DNA of 7,830 nucleotides, taken from contig JABDJM010000170.1 of assembly GCA_013002475.1 (NCBI GenBank), positions 1 to 7,830 of the forward strand, read 5' to 3'. Of the stretch, positions 1-6,973 are shown one piece after another; position 1 is the first letter of the stretch; each line of letters opens with the position of its first letter. The translations under genes were made by a program, and so were the position numbers. The notes under the pieces were generated by a model, which was given only the letters and a program-made list of their open reading frames with translations, was not told where the DNA came from and searched no databases. Source of the stretch: Saprospiraceae bacterium (lineage in GTDB: Bacteria; Bacteroidota; Bacteroidia; Chitinophagales; Saprospiraceae).

Positions 1-1412
1 AATCCTGATGCTGCCATAAGTTCAAGAAAACTTTGCACCGTCTCTTTGTGGTATTCAGCAACGCGTTCTTTTTTGTCCTTTATTACGAGGCCGCGCATCA
101 ACGAAGGCTCACTGGAGGTTACCCCTACAGGACATGTATTCTTATTGCATTCCAGTGCCTGGATACAACCCAGTGCGAGCATCATTCCACGGGCGCTGTA
201 ACAAGCATCAGCTCCCAACGAAATCGCCTGGAACATATGGAAGCCTGTGATGATCTTGCCTGAGGCAAGGATCTTAATATTCTTGCGCAAACCAAAGCCT
301 ACAAGCATGTCATGTACAAAGGCCAATCCTTCCTTCAGGGGAGTTCCCACAGAGTTTGAAAATTCCAGAGGAGCTGCTCCAGTTCCTCCCTCTCCACCAT
401 CCACGGCTATAAAGTCAGGCGTTATTCCGGTGCTGATCATAGCCTTGCAGATCGCAATGAATTCTGACCTTCGGCCTATGCACAGTTTGAAGCCTACCGG
501 TTTTCCATCGGATAGTTGTTGCATCTGTTCTATCAACTTCAATAATCCGATAGGCGTGTCAAATGCTTTGTGAAAGGGCGGTGAAAGGACAGAGGTTCCT
601 GGTTTCACATTTCTAATCTTGGCTATCTCCTCTGTATTTTTTTTGGCCGGAAGTATTCCTCCGTGTCCTGGCTTTGCCCCTTGCGAAAGCTTCAGCTCGA
701 TCATTTTTACGTTAGGCATGGCTGTGCGTTGCCGATACAACTCAGGATCAAAATTTCCATCAGCCGTTCGGCAGCCAAAATATCCTGTACCTATTTGATA
801 AATGAGGTCTCCTCCCGGATCAGCATGATAAGGGCTGATCCCACCCTCCCCGGTATTGTGTGCAAATTTTCCAAGAGCGGCACCGCCACTTAGGGCTGCT
901 ATCGCCGCACTGCTTAAGCTCCCAAAGGACATCGCTGAGATATTGAACAAGGAGCAGGAATAGGGTTGTTTGCAATTTGGTCCACCGATGGTTACCCGAG
1001 GGTGTGAGTCCATTTTATGCGCATCCAACGCACCAATAGAATGATTCATCCATTCATATCCCTGATCATATACCTGAAGTTGTGTGCCAAAGGGTGTGGT
1101 ATCCAATTCTTGTTTGGCCCTTTGGTAAACAATCGATCGAAATATTCTGGGAATAGGAGTCCCGTTGGTATCGGATTCAATGAAATACTGATAGATTTTT
1201 GGCCGAAGCTCCTCCATCAAATGGCGTCCCCGACCAACTATCGGGAAGTTCCGCATAATCGCATTTTTGGATTGGAGCATATCGTACCACCCCAAAGCAA
1301 GGATTGGAACCAGGATTACCAACAGATAAATTGCTCCAGGCCAGACATAATACCAGGTAAGGCCAAGGCCGATCACAGAAATGAAGGTAAAGGCAATGAA
1401 TTCGTTACGCAT
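1..1412 (-). CDS. Membrane-anchored FMN-binding glutamate synthase-like protein (3' end cut by window edge)
   Basis: An open minus-strand frame runs from an ATG at 1412 to the left edge: 470 complete codons and no stop. The protein begins with two hydrophobic segments (about residues 5-22 and 25-42), which should anchor it in the inner membrane. The rest matches the FMN-binding barrel of glutamate synthase (Glu_synthase family): KPGHGG at 247-252, a glycine-rich DGGEGGTGAAP at 338-348, and cysteines 416, 422 and 427 spaced C-x5-C-x4-C and followed by Pro-Val, the 3Fe-4S ligand pattern of glutamate synthase. There is no N-terminal glutaminase domain, so it cannot release ammonia from glutamine by itself. 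Bacteroidota homologues are usually a little over 500 residues, so only a short C-terminal piece is probably missing. The ATG at 1412 is the first in frame and sits directly before the first membrane segment. The family assignment is firm. The physiological substrate is unknown: glutamate synthesis from free ammonia or another FMN redox reaction are both possible. Confidence 0.92.
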   Translation of the reverse strand, partial: MRNEFIAFTFISVIGLGLTWYYVWPGAIYLLVILVPILALGWYDMLQSKNAIMRNFPIVGRGRHLMEELRPKIYQYFIESDTNGTPIPRIFRSIVYQRAKQELDTTPFGTQLQVYDQGYEWMNHSIGALDAHKMDSHPRVTIGGPNCKQPYSCSLFNISAMSFGSLSSAAIAALSGGAALGKFAHNTGEGGISPYHADPGGDLIYQIGTGYFGCRTADGNFDPELYRQRTAMPNVKMIELKLSQGAKPGHGGILPAKKNTEEIAKIRNVKPGTSVLSPPFHKAFDTPIGLLKLIEQMQQLSDGKPVGFKLCIGRRSEFIAICKAMISTGITPDFIAVDGGEGGTGAAPLEFSNSVGTPLKEGLAFVHDMLVGFGLRKNIKILASGKIITGFHMFQAISLGADACYSARGMMLALGCIQALECNKNTCPVGVTSSEPSLMRGLVIKDKKERVAEYHKETVQSFLELMAASG

Positions 1413-1571
1413 AGCACAATTTTTGCATACTCTAAGGTAAATATTTAGCCCTGGAGAAACTCTTTGCTCTGTCTACGTTAAACAAAGCTTAAAACGAGTC
1501 TCCTATTCCTTTACGAAAAGCAGAAAGATAGGTTTTACCGTATCTTGGAATACTAATAAAATCAAGCTCTA
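1413..1571. promoter_or_regulatory. Divergent intergenic region between the glutamate synthase-like gene and the thioredoxin pair
   Basis: These 159 bp lie between two start codons pointing apart, so they must hold the promoters of both transcripts. I see no Shine-Dalgarno sequence at either end. One octamer at 1541-1548 (TATCTTGG) is one base away from the Bacteroidota -7 consensus TAnnTTTG, but no -33 TTTG stands at the right distance, so I do not call a promoter. No strong hairpin or repeat is visible. Its role is inferred from layout only. Confidence 0.4.
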
Positions 1572-2732
1572 ATGAGAATTTTCGTTGTTCTTTTTCTTTT
1601 TAGCCTTCCGGCACTTTCATTCGGGTCAGGCATCGATTTTTTTCATGGAAACTTTGAGGAAGCCTTGGCCATGGCCAAAGAGGAAGGGAAGGTCATTTTT
1701 GTAGACACCTATACCACCTGGTGTGGCCCTTGTAAGCGAATGTCCCGAAATGTATTCACGGATTCTGAGGTCGGGACTTTCTACAATAAGCATTTTGTCA
1801 ATTTGAAGTTGGACATGGAGAAAAAGGATGGGATACAGTTTGGTGGGAAATATCCGGTGTCAGCCTACCCCACTTTATACTTTATCGATGCCAAAGGAGA
1901 AGTTGTCCAAAAGGTAAAAGGAGCCCAATCCGTTGATGCCTTTTTATCCCTGGGAAAATCTATTCTGAGCAAGGTTGATTTTTCAAAAGACTATGCAGTT
2001 GCCTATGAGGCTGGAGATCGTGATCCGGAGCTGATCCTAAACTATGTGAAGGCATTAAATAAGGTGGGAAAACCCAGCGGTAAAATCGTCAACGACTACC
2101 TGAAATCTCAGAAGGATCTAAGCACACCTTTTAATAGTCTGTTTCTTTATGAAGCCCTGGCTGAAGCAGACTCACGAATATTTGATCTCTATGTGGATCA
2201 CAAAAAACATATCATTAAGCAAAAATCGGAAACTGAATATTTGAAAAAAATTGAGGCTGCTTGCGAGCAGACTATTCGAAAGGCGATAGAGTATGATACT
2301 CACTCCCTGGTGGATGAGGCAAAGGAGAAAATGAAAAAGAATTATCCGGAAGCTCAGACCGCTTTTGCTTTCAATGCCGATATGAGTTACGCTGCTTTCA
2401 AAAAGGACAAAAAGGCTTATATCAAATCGGCCAATGGAATGGCTAAAAAAGTTTTTGGTAAAAACGCATTGCGCCATTATGAATTGAGTCAAAGATGTCT
2501 GCAAGATTTTCCAAGAAGTCAGGAGGTCACCAGGCAAGCTATTGCTTTTGGCGAAAAGGCGGTCCAGTTGCAAAACAAACCCGAATACGGCTTCCATGTA
2601 GCGCAACTATATTTGAAAAACAATCAGAAGGAAAAAGCTATTTCAACAGCTAAGGACGCCTTGGCACTCTGCGAAGAAAACTCTTCTCTTGCGGGACAGA
2701 TCAAGCGTTTCATACATCATATTTCTGCTTGA
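1572..2732 (+). CDS. Exported thioredoxin-fold protein with C-terminal helical region (first of a tandem pair)
   Basis: This 386-residue protein starts with a signal peptide (charged MR, hydrophobic core to about residue 15, likely cleavage near SFGS at 16-19), so it should act in the periplasm. A thioredoxin domain follows: VIFVDTYTTWCGPCK has redox-active Cys51 and Cys54, and SAYPT places the expected cis-proline at Pro100. Residues about 130-386 are charged and helical-looking, with TPR-like character near the end (VAQLYLKNNQKEKAISTAKDAL), which suggests a partner-binding arm. An intact CxxC plus cis-Pro implies thiol-disulfide exchange (reductase or isomerase), but the substrate is unknown. 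The next gene begins 28 bp downstream on the same strand and encodes a paralogue of almost equal length, so the two are probably co-transcribed. ATG 1572 is chosen because it gives a complete signal peptide; no clear Shine-Dalgarno precedes it. A generic thioredoxin family name is safest. Confidence 0.88.
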   Translation: MRIFVVLFLFSLPALSFGSGIDFFHGNFEEALAMAKEEGKVIFVDTYTTWCGPCKRMSRNVFTDSEVGTFYNKHFVNLKLDMEKKDGIQFGGKYPVSAYPTLYFIDAKGEVVQKVKGAQSVDAFLSLGKSILSKVDFSKDYAVAYEAGDRDPELILNYVKALNKVGKPSGKIVNDYLKSQKDLSTPFNSLFLYEALAEADSRIFDLYVDHKKHIIKQKSETEYLKKIEAACEQTIRKAIEYDTHSLVDEAKEKMKKNYPEAQTAFAFNADMSYAAFKKDKKAYIKSANGMAKKVFGKNALRHYELSQRCLQDFPRSQEVTRQAIAFGEKAVQLQNKPEYGFHVAQLYLKNNQKEKAISTAKDALALCEENSSLAGQIKRFIHHISA

Positions 2733-2760
2733 AAAAAAGCTACTATTTAACACTATACAC

Positions 2761-3918
2761 ATGATCCGAATTATCCTCTTTTGCCTGGGCCTGTTTATCT
2801 ATACCTCATTAGCTGGACAAGGAAGCACCGTTCAATTCAGCGAACAGGGCTGGTCAAGCATTCTTGAAAGAGCCGCTCAGGAAAATAAACTGATCTTTCT
2901 CGATGCCTACACTACCTGGTGTGGCCCATGTAAGCAAATGGATAAAAAGGTTTTTCCTGATACTCGTGTTGCCGACTTCTTTAACTCCAACTTCGTTAAT
3001 GCCAAGATCGATATGGAAAAAGGGGAAGGTGTGGGAATTGCAAAAAACTATAGCATTTCTGCCTACCCTAGTCTTCTTTTCATTGATGGAAATGGAAAAA
3101 TGGTGCACAGCGCCGTTGGTTATCACAGTTCTGACCAGATCCTGGATTTAGCTAGTGCCGCAATGGATGATAGTAATAACCTCTTAGGTCTTGAAAAAAG
3201 ATTCCAGGAGGGAGAAAGAGATCCGGAATTTCTATTGAAGTACACCAGGCACTTGGCAGAGTTGATGAATCAATCTCACCTCCCCGTGGCAGAAGCTTAC
3301 ATGGAGGGGCAGGATGATTGGACCAGCTCCGATCATCTGGATTTCATTTACTCTTTGACCACGGACACGGATACCAAGCTGTTTGACTATCTGGTAGAGA
3401 ACAAGAACTTGTTTGCTTCCAGATTTGGAGAGGAAATGGTTGGAGAAAAGATCAAGCAATTGGTCTATCAGGAAGCTGAGCAAGATCAGGGTGATCAACT
3501 TTTTGCAAAAATGGATCGGCTGTTTCAAAAGGTCTATCCTGATAAAGCCACTTCTTTAAGTGCTCAATTGAAAATGGGCACCTATCGGCAGCAAGGTGAC
3601 CGTGAAAATTTTGCATTATCGGCCATTGATTATATGAAAGGAAATAAGGAAGCTTCTCCTGATGAATTAAATGAGTTGGCCTGGACATTTTTTCAGGTGA
3701 TTGAATCAAAGAAGCAATTGAAACAGGCCAGCAAATGGGCCAAGAAAGCCATAAAGAAAGATCCTCAGGTTTACTATTACGAAACCCTCGCTTCTCTGTA
3801 TGAGAAAATGGGTGTAGGTTCCAAAGCGGTAAAAGCCGCCAAGAAAGGAATTGCCTTATCGGCAAGTACAGGGGAAGACCCTATGGTGTTAGAAGAAATC
3901 CTTCAAAGACTTCAGTAA
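2761..3918 (+). CDS. Exported thioredoxin-fold protein with TPR-like C-terminus (second of a tandem pair)
   Basis: The frame is open from 2689, but that start lies inside the preceding gene and would hide the signal peptide. The ATG at 2761 begins with a typical export signal (hydrophobic residues 2-16, cleavage probably near SLAGQ at 16-20) and gives 385 residues, matching the upstream paralogue. The thioredoxin active site WCGPCK has Cys54 and Cys57, and SAYPS gives cis-Pro103. The region after the domain shares the G-(D/E)-RDPE-(L/F) segment and the FDxxV segment with the first copy. It ends in two TPR-like helical pairs (about residues 310-375, containing KQASKWAKKAIKKDP and KAVKAAKKGIAL). 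It probably works in the periplasm on protein thiols, perhaps on clients different from its neighbour because the helical arms have diverged much more than the active sites. The gap to folA is 46 bp on the same strand. The client proteins are unknown. Confidence 0.88.
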   Translation: MIRIILFCLGLFIYTSLAGQGSTVQFSEQGWSSILERAAQENKLIFLDAYTTWCGPCKQMDKKVFPDTRVADFFNSNFVNAKIDMEKGEGVGIAKNYSISAYPSLLFIDGNGKMVHSAVGYHSSDQILDLASAAMDDSNNLLGLEKRFQEGERDPEFLLKYTRHLAELMNQSHLPVAEAYMEGQDDWTSSDHLDFIYSLTTDTDTKLFDYLVENKNLFASRFGEEMVGEKIKQLVYQEAEQDQGDQLFAKMDRLFQKVYPDKATSLSAQLKMGTYRQQGDRENFALSAIDYMKGNKEASPDELNELAWTFFQVIESKKQLKQASKWAKKAIKKDPQVYYYETLASLYEKMGVGSKAVKAAKKGIALSASTGEDPMVLEEILQRLQ

Positions 3919-3964
3919 AAGCAAGATTAGTTCAAATCCATTAGCTTCGCGCAAAAACAAAGTT

Positions 3965-4498
3965 GTGCTGATTTCTGCTATTGTCGCATATGATAAAAAT
4001 CGGGTCATCGGAAAAGATGGTGACATCCCGTGGTATCTGCCTGATGATTTCAAATATTTCAAGAAGACCACGTTAAATCATCACATCATCATGGGCCGGA
4101 AGTGTTTTGAATCCATCGGCCGCCCACTCCCAAAAAGGACAAATATTATCCTCACCCGGAATCCTTTTTATCTGGTTTCAAATTGCCTTGTCGTTCCAAA
4201 CCTGGAAGAGGCTCTTCAAATTGCCAGGGATAATGAAGATGAGGAAGCGTTTATCTGTGGAGGTGGTCAGATTTACGAATTATCCTTACCAATTACAGAT
4301 CGACTTTACATCACAGAGATCGACCTGGAAGTTGAAGGAAAGCCTGAAGAGTTCATCTATTTTCCGGAGGTTGATTTTTCAGAATGGGAACTTACCTGGG
4401 AGGAACATCATCCTACTGATGACCGACATCCTTATGCCTTTACATTTAAGCAATTCAGCAAGAAAGCCGCTACCGTAGACCTTCCAAAGCCTCTTTGA
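3965..4498 (+). CDS. folA: Dihydrofolate reductase
   Basis: This cytoplasmic enzyme reduces 7,8-dihydrofolate to tetrahydrofolate with NADPH, feeding thymidylate, purine and methionine synthesis. The 177-residue product shows the family landmarks in order: AIVAYDKNRVIG at 5-16, DIPWYLPDDFKYFK at 20-33 (Trp23; Asp28 aligns with catalytic Asp27 of E. coli FolA), MGRKCFESIGRPLP at 43-56 for cofactor binding, the glycine triplet of ICGGGQIYE at 97-105, and TEID at 117-120. The start is the GTG at 3965, because it places the first strand (LISAIVA) at the usual N-terminus and no in-frame ATG lies nearby upstream. It is some 15 residues longer than the E. coli enzyme; the core ends around FKQFSKK, and the last ten residues (168-177) are a short tail that overlaps the convergent ddl gene. 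thyA, a common neighbour, is not in the window. It may be read together with the thioredoxin pair upstream. Confidence 0.96.
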   Translation: MLISAIVAYDKNRVIGKDGDIPWYLPDDFKYFKKTTLNHHIIMGRKCFESIGRPLPKRTNIILTRNPFYLVSNCLVVPNLEEALQIARDNEDEEAFICGGGQIYELSLPITDRLYITEIDLEVEGKPEEFIYFPEVDFSEWELTWEEHHPTDDRHPYAFTFKQFSKKAATVDLPKPL

Positions 4499-5432
4499 TC
4501 ACCGAATCATATAGACTCATAAGCGAAATGTTGGCTACTTCAGCTTGCTGAGGGATCAGGCTATTTGCAGACATGCCGGGGATCGTGTTTGCTTCCAATA
4601 AGAAAAAGGTATTTCCAACCAGAATGTAATCCATCCTGCAAATTCCTTTGCAACCCAAAACCTGGTACAGTTTCTTCGTCAGTGCCTGGCATCGTTCTTT
4701 AAGCTTCTTTGATAATCGGGCAGGGGTGATCTCCTCGCTTTGATTTTTGTACTTGGCTTCATAATCAAAAAACTCTGTATGGGGGACGATCTCTGTGATT
4801 GGCAAAACAACTATTTCTTTCCCCTTTCGATAAGCACCACAAGTATATTCCTCACCATCAAGAAATCCCTCGATCAGAACTTCATCATCAAATTCAAAAG
4901 CTTTGTCAATCGCCTTCTTCAAATCAGCACCTTTGTTAACCTTGGATATTCCATAAGAGCTGCCATTTTTATTTGGTTTCACAAAAACCGGCAAAGGAAT
5001 TTGTTTGGCTTTTTTCAGGATTTGTCTGTCTCCCCTGAAAACTAAAACTGAGGGTGCCATCGGAATCTCAAAAGTCCTTAGAAAGTTTTTACAAGCCTGT
5101 TTGTCAAATGTGAGTCCACTGACAAAAGAGTCACAGCCTGTATAGGGCACTCCCATGAGATCTAAATACCCTTGAATGATACCATCTTCTCCAGGGTGAC
5201 CGTGGAGCATAAGAAAAGCGAGATCAAATGGTTCTCCATGAAGGCTAAAGTCGGTCCAATCAACGATCTCACCGGTGGTCGCTGTCCGAAATTTTCGCCC
5301 AGCATAATCAAGCGCCGTGACCTTATACTTCTTGCGATCTAAATGCTCCTCAACTGTCTTAGCACTTAAAAGGGAGATCTCCCGTTCAGCGCCATCGCCC
5401 CCTGTGATCAATGCTATGTTCATCTTTTTCAT
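4470..5432 (-). CDS. ddl: D-alanine--D-alanine ligase
   Basis: This cytoplasmic ATP-grasp enzyme joins two D-alanines for the peptidoglycan pentapeptide. The 320-residue sequence carries the full signature: GGDGAEREIS at 11-20 (Glu16, N-terminal substrate site), HGHPGEDGIIQG at 77-88, YTGCDSF at 97-103, the ATP-binding VKPNKNGSSYGISKV at 151-165, EGFLDGEEYT at 188-197, FFDYEAKY at 221-228 (substrate-covering loop), RMD at 266-268, and LLEANTIPGMSANSLIP at 278-294 with metal-binding Glu280 and Asn282 and the Ser291 equivalent of DdlB Ser281. The frame is open further upstream to 5513, but that would enter the divergent gene. ATG 5432 (MKKMNIALITGG) is preferred, and ATG 5423 is an equally plausible start three residues later. 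The 3' end overlaps folA by 29 bp on the opposite strand. No mur genes are adjacent, so it stands outside a cell-wall cluster here. Confidence 0.96.
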   Translation of the reverse strand: MKKMNIALITGGDGAEREISLLSAKTVEEHLDRKKYKVTALDYAGRKFRTATTGEIVDWTDFSLHGEPFDLAFLMLHGHPGEDGIIQGYLDLMGVPYTGCDSFVSGLTFDKQACKNFLRTFEIPMAPSVLVFRGDRQILKKAKQIPLPVFVKPNKNGSSYGISKVNKGADLKKAIDKAFEFDDEVLIEGFLDGEEYTCGAYRKGKEIVVLPITEIVPHTEFFDYEAKYKNQSEEITPARLSKKLKERCQALTKKLYQVLGCKGICRMDYILVGNTFFLLEANTIPGMSANSLIPQQAEVANISLMSLYDSVIKEALEGLR

Positions 5433-5518
5433 GCACAACGAAGGTAACCAAGAGAAAATTCTACAAGAAATATTTATGGAAAATCCACTACTCCAGCGTC
5501 CTTGAAGAAACAAGCATT
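5433..5518. promoter_or_regulatory. Divergent intergenic region between ddl and the DUF2851 gene
   Basis: This 86 bp gap separates two divergent start codons and must carry promoters for both genes unless they start inside the flanking coding sequence. TATTTATG at 5472-5479 on the plus strand is one base from the Bacteroidota -7 consensus TAnnTTTG, about 40 bp before the DUF2851 start. The matching -33 element is not evident. The call rests on gene layout. Confidence 0.4.
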
Positions 5519-6808
5519 ATGAAAGAAGAATTCCTGCACTACGTTTGGAAAAATCAGCGATTTCGACAAAATGGACTGAGAACAACTTGTGGAAAAAAGG
5601 TAGAGCTCATTGAATTGGGAAGCCTGAATGACTCTGATGGTCCGGATTTTCTGGAAGCCAGGATCCGCCTGGATGGTCAGCTTTGGGTCGGGCAGGTGGA
5701 AATGCACTTAAACAGCAGACAATGGTATCAACACGGTCATGACCTTGATCCGGCTTATGATAATGTGATCCTGCATGTGGTTCTTGAGGATGACAAACCT
5801 GTAAAAACCTCTACCGGGATAAGTATTCCTGCGCTTGAGATCAAACCACATTTGGAGCAGGGTCTACACAGGAAATACCTTCGACTTATCTCTAACAGTT
5901 CATGGATTCCTTGTCAATCCCACTTCTCTAAGACAAATGCTATCGTGCAAAGGGCCTATTTGGATCGCCTGTTGGTGGAACGGCTTCAAAGAAAAACAGC
6001 GTTGATCGAAAGGGTTTTGAGCCAATACAATTATGATTGGGAACAGGCCTTCTTTCATGTCCTTTGCAGAAGTTTCGGGCTAAAGAAAAACGTGGAGGCT
6101 TTTGAGGGATTGGCCAGGAGCCTCCCTTTAAAAACGCTGCAGAGAAACCGGGATCAAATAGCCCACTTGGAGGCTTTGCTTCTTGGTCAGGCAGGTTTGT
6201 TGGCCGGAAACTTTCAAGACAATTATCCCAACCAATTAAGGCTAATGTTCGAGACTTTCCTGATAAAATACCGGCTAAGCCCAATGGACCGAAAGTCCTG
6301 GAAATTTCTGAGGATGCGCCCGGGAAACTTTCCTACGATCAGGATCGCTCAACTGGCCCGACTGATTTATCAATCCAATCATTTGTTTAGCAAGGTCCTG
6401 GCTGCATCTAATGAAAAGGAGATCCTGAATATGTTTAATCTAAAGATCTCTGATTACTGGAAAACGCATTTTGTTTTTGATAAGGTCTCAAAGCCTTCTG
6501 ACAAGTCTCTTGGAAAAGACTCGATCCGATTGATCATTATTAATGCCATCGTCCCCTTTTTGTTTTTTTATGGAAGATCCAGGTCAAAAGAAGTCTACGT
6601 CAGTCGGGCAATGGCCCTTCTGGGAGCTCTTCCCCCAGAAGAAAATTCCATCCTGAAGGGTTGGAAAAAAATGGGCGTTGAGATCACCAATGCATTTGAT
6701 TCCCAGGCTCTCTTAGAACTAAAGAATGAACATTGTGATCGAAAGAAATGTCTGAACTGCCCGATTGGGAATCAGATTTTGAAAAGGGAGATTCAGGTTG
6801 CTAAATAG
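5519..6808 (+). CDS. DUF2851 family protein, possible PD-(D/E)XK-like nuclease with C-terminal Cys cluster
   Basis: The 429-residue product matches the DUF2851 family of Bacteroidota, whose function I do not know to be established. The frame is open from 5411, but ATG 5519 gives the family's usual N-terminus (MKEEFLHYVWKNQRF) and avoids overlap with ddl. The N-terminal 100 residues hold the most conserved-looking block: SDGPDF at 39-44, then VEMHLNSRQWYQH at 60-72 and DNVILHVV at 81-88. The strand order Pro-Asp, then Glu-x-His, then a hydrophobic strand looks like a PD-(D/E)XK nuclease core with the usual lysine replaced by His63; this is my inference. The middle is helical with no motif I recognise. 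The C-terminus has His405, Cys406, Cys411 and Cys414 (HCDRKKCLNCPIGNQ), a likely Zn or Fe-S site. There is no signal peptide or membrane segment, so it is probably cytoplasmic. Its TAG stop is formed by the first bases of the palindromic repeat that follows. Confidence 0.9.
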   Translation: MKEEFLHYVWKNQRFRQNGLRTTCGKKVELIELGSLNDSDGPDFLEARIRLDGQLWVGQVEMHLNSRQWYQHGHDLDPAYDNVILHVVLEDDKPVKTSTGISIPALEIKPHLEQGLHRKYLRLISNSSWIPCQSHFSKTNAIVQRAYLDRLLVERLQRKTALIERVLSQYNYDWEQAFFHVLCRSFGLKKNVEAFEGLARSLPLKTLQRNRDQIAHLEALLLGQAGLLAGNFQDNYPNQLRLMFETFLIKYRLSPMDRKSWKFLRMRPGNFPTIRIAQLARLIYQSNHLFSKVLAASNEKEILNMFNLKISDYWKTHFVFDKVSKPSDKSLGKDSIRLIIINAIVPFLFFYGRSRSKEVYVSRAMALLGALPPEENSILKGWKKMGVEITNAFDSQALLELKNEHCDRKKCLNCPIGNQILKREIQVAK

Positions 6809-6878
6809 CCACAAAGACACAAGGAACACAAAGGAAACTCTATCCCAAAAACCCCTTATGAAATCGTCTTAGTGGCCA
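6806..6878. repeat. Palindromic repeat unit 1 (upstream, outer)
   Basis: An imperfect inverted repeat whose left arm starts TAGCCACAAAGACACAAGG. The right arm ends GTCTTAGTGGC at 6866-6876, and the outermost GCCAC (6808-6812) pairs with GTGGC (6872-6876). The first 29 nt (6806-6834) match unit 3 (7440-7468) at 28 positions. The inner half of the right arm is the most decayed of the three copies. The initial TAG is the stop codon of the DUF2851 gene. Confidence 0.85.
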
Positions 6879-6890
6879 TAATTTTATCAC

Positions 6891-6965
6891 TGCCACCAAG
6901 ACTCTAAGAGCACAAATGAAACACCTTTTCAAAAAGAACTTCGTGCCCTTTGTGACTTAGTGGCT
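6891..6965. repeat. Palindromic repeat unit 2 (upstream, next to the GxxExxY start)
   Basis: A second copy in the same orientation, 12 bp after unit 1. The left arm begins TGCCACCAAGACTCTAAGAG. The right arm at 6940-6965 begins TTCGTGCC and ends TAGTGGCT, matching the unit 3 right arm (7491-7516) at 22 of 26 positions. GCCAC 6892-6896 pairs with GTGGC 6960-6964. It ends 8 nt before the start codon of the GxxExxY gene, where a ribosome binding site would otherwise lie. Confidence 0.83.
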
Positions 6966-6973
6966 AAGAACTA

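Noticed and set aside
1541..1548. TATCTTGG as a Bacteroidota -7 promoter element
   Set aside because: It has one mismatch to TAnnTTTG and no -33 TTTG at suitable spacing; such octamers occur often by chance.
2172..2606. Long open frame on the minus strand within the first thioredoxin gene
   Set aside because: It lies wholly inside a well-supported gene, has low-complexity Phe/Leu/Ser content and resembles no family, so it is a shadow of the coding strand.
2689..2760. Upstream start at 2689 for the second thioredoxin
   Set aside because: It overlaps the preceding gene by 44 bp and puts 24 residues in front of a clear signal peptide at 2761.
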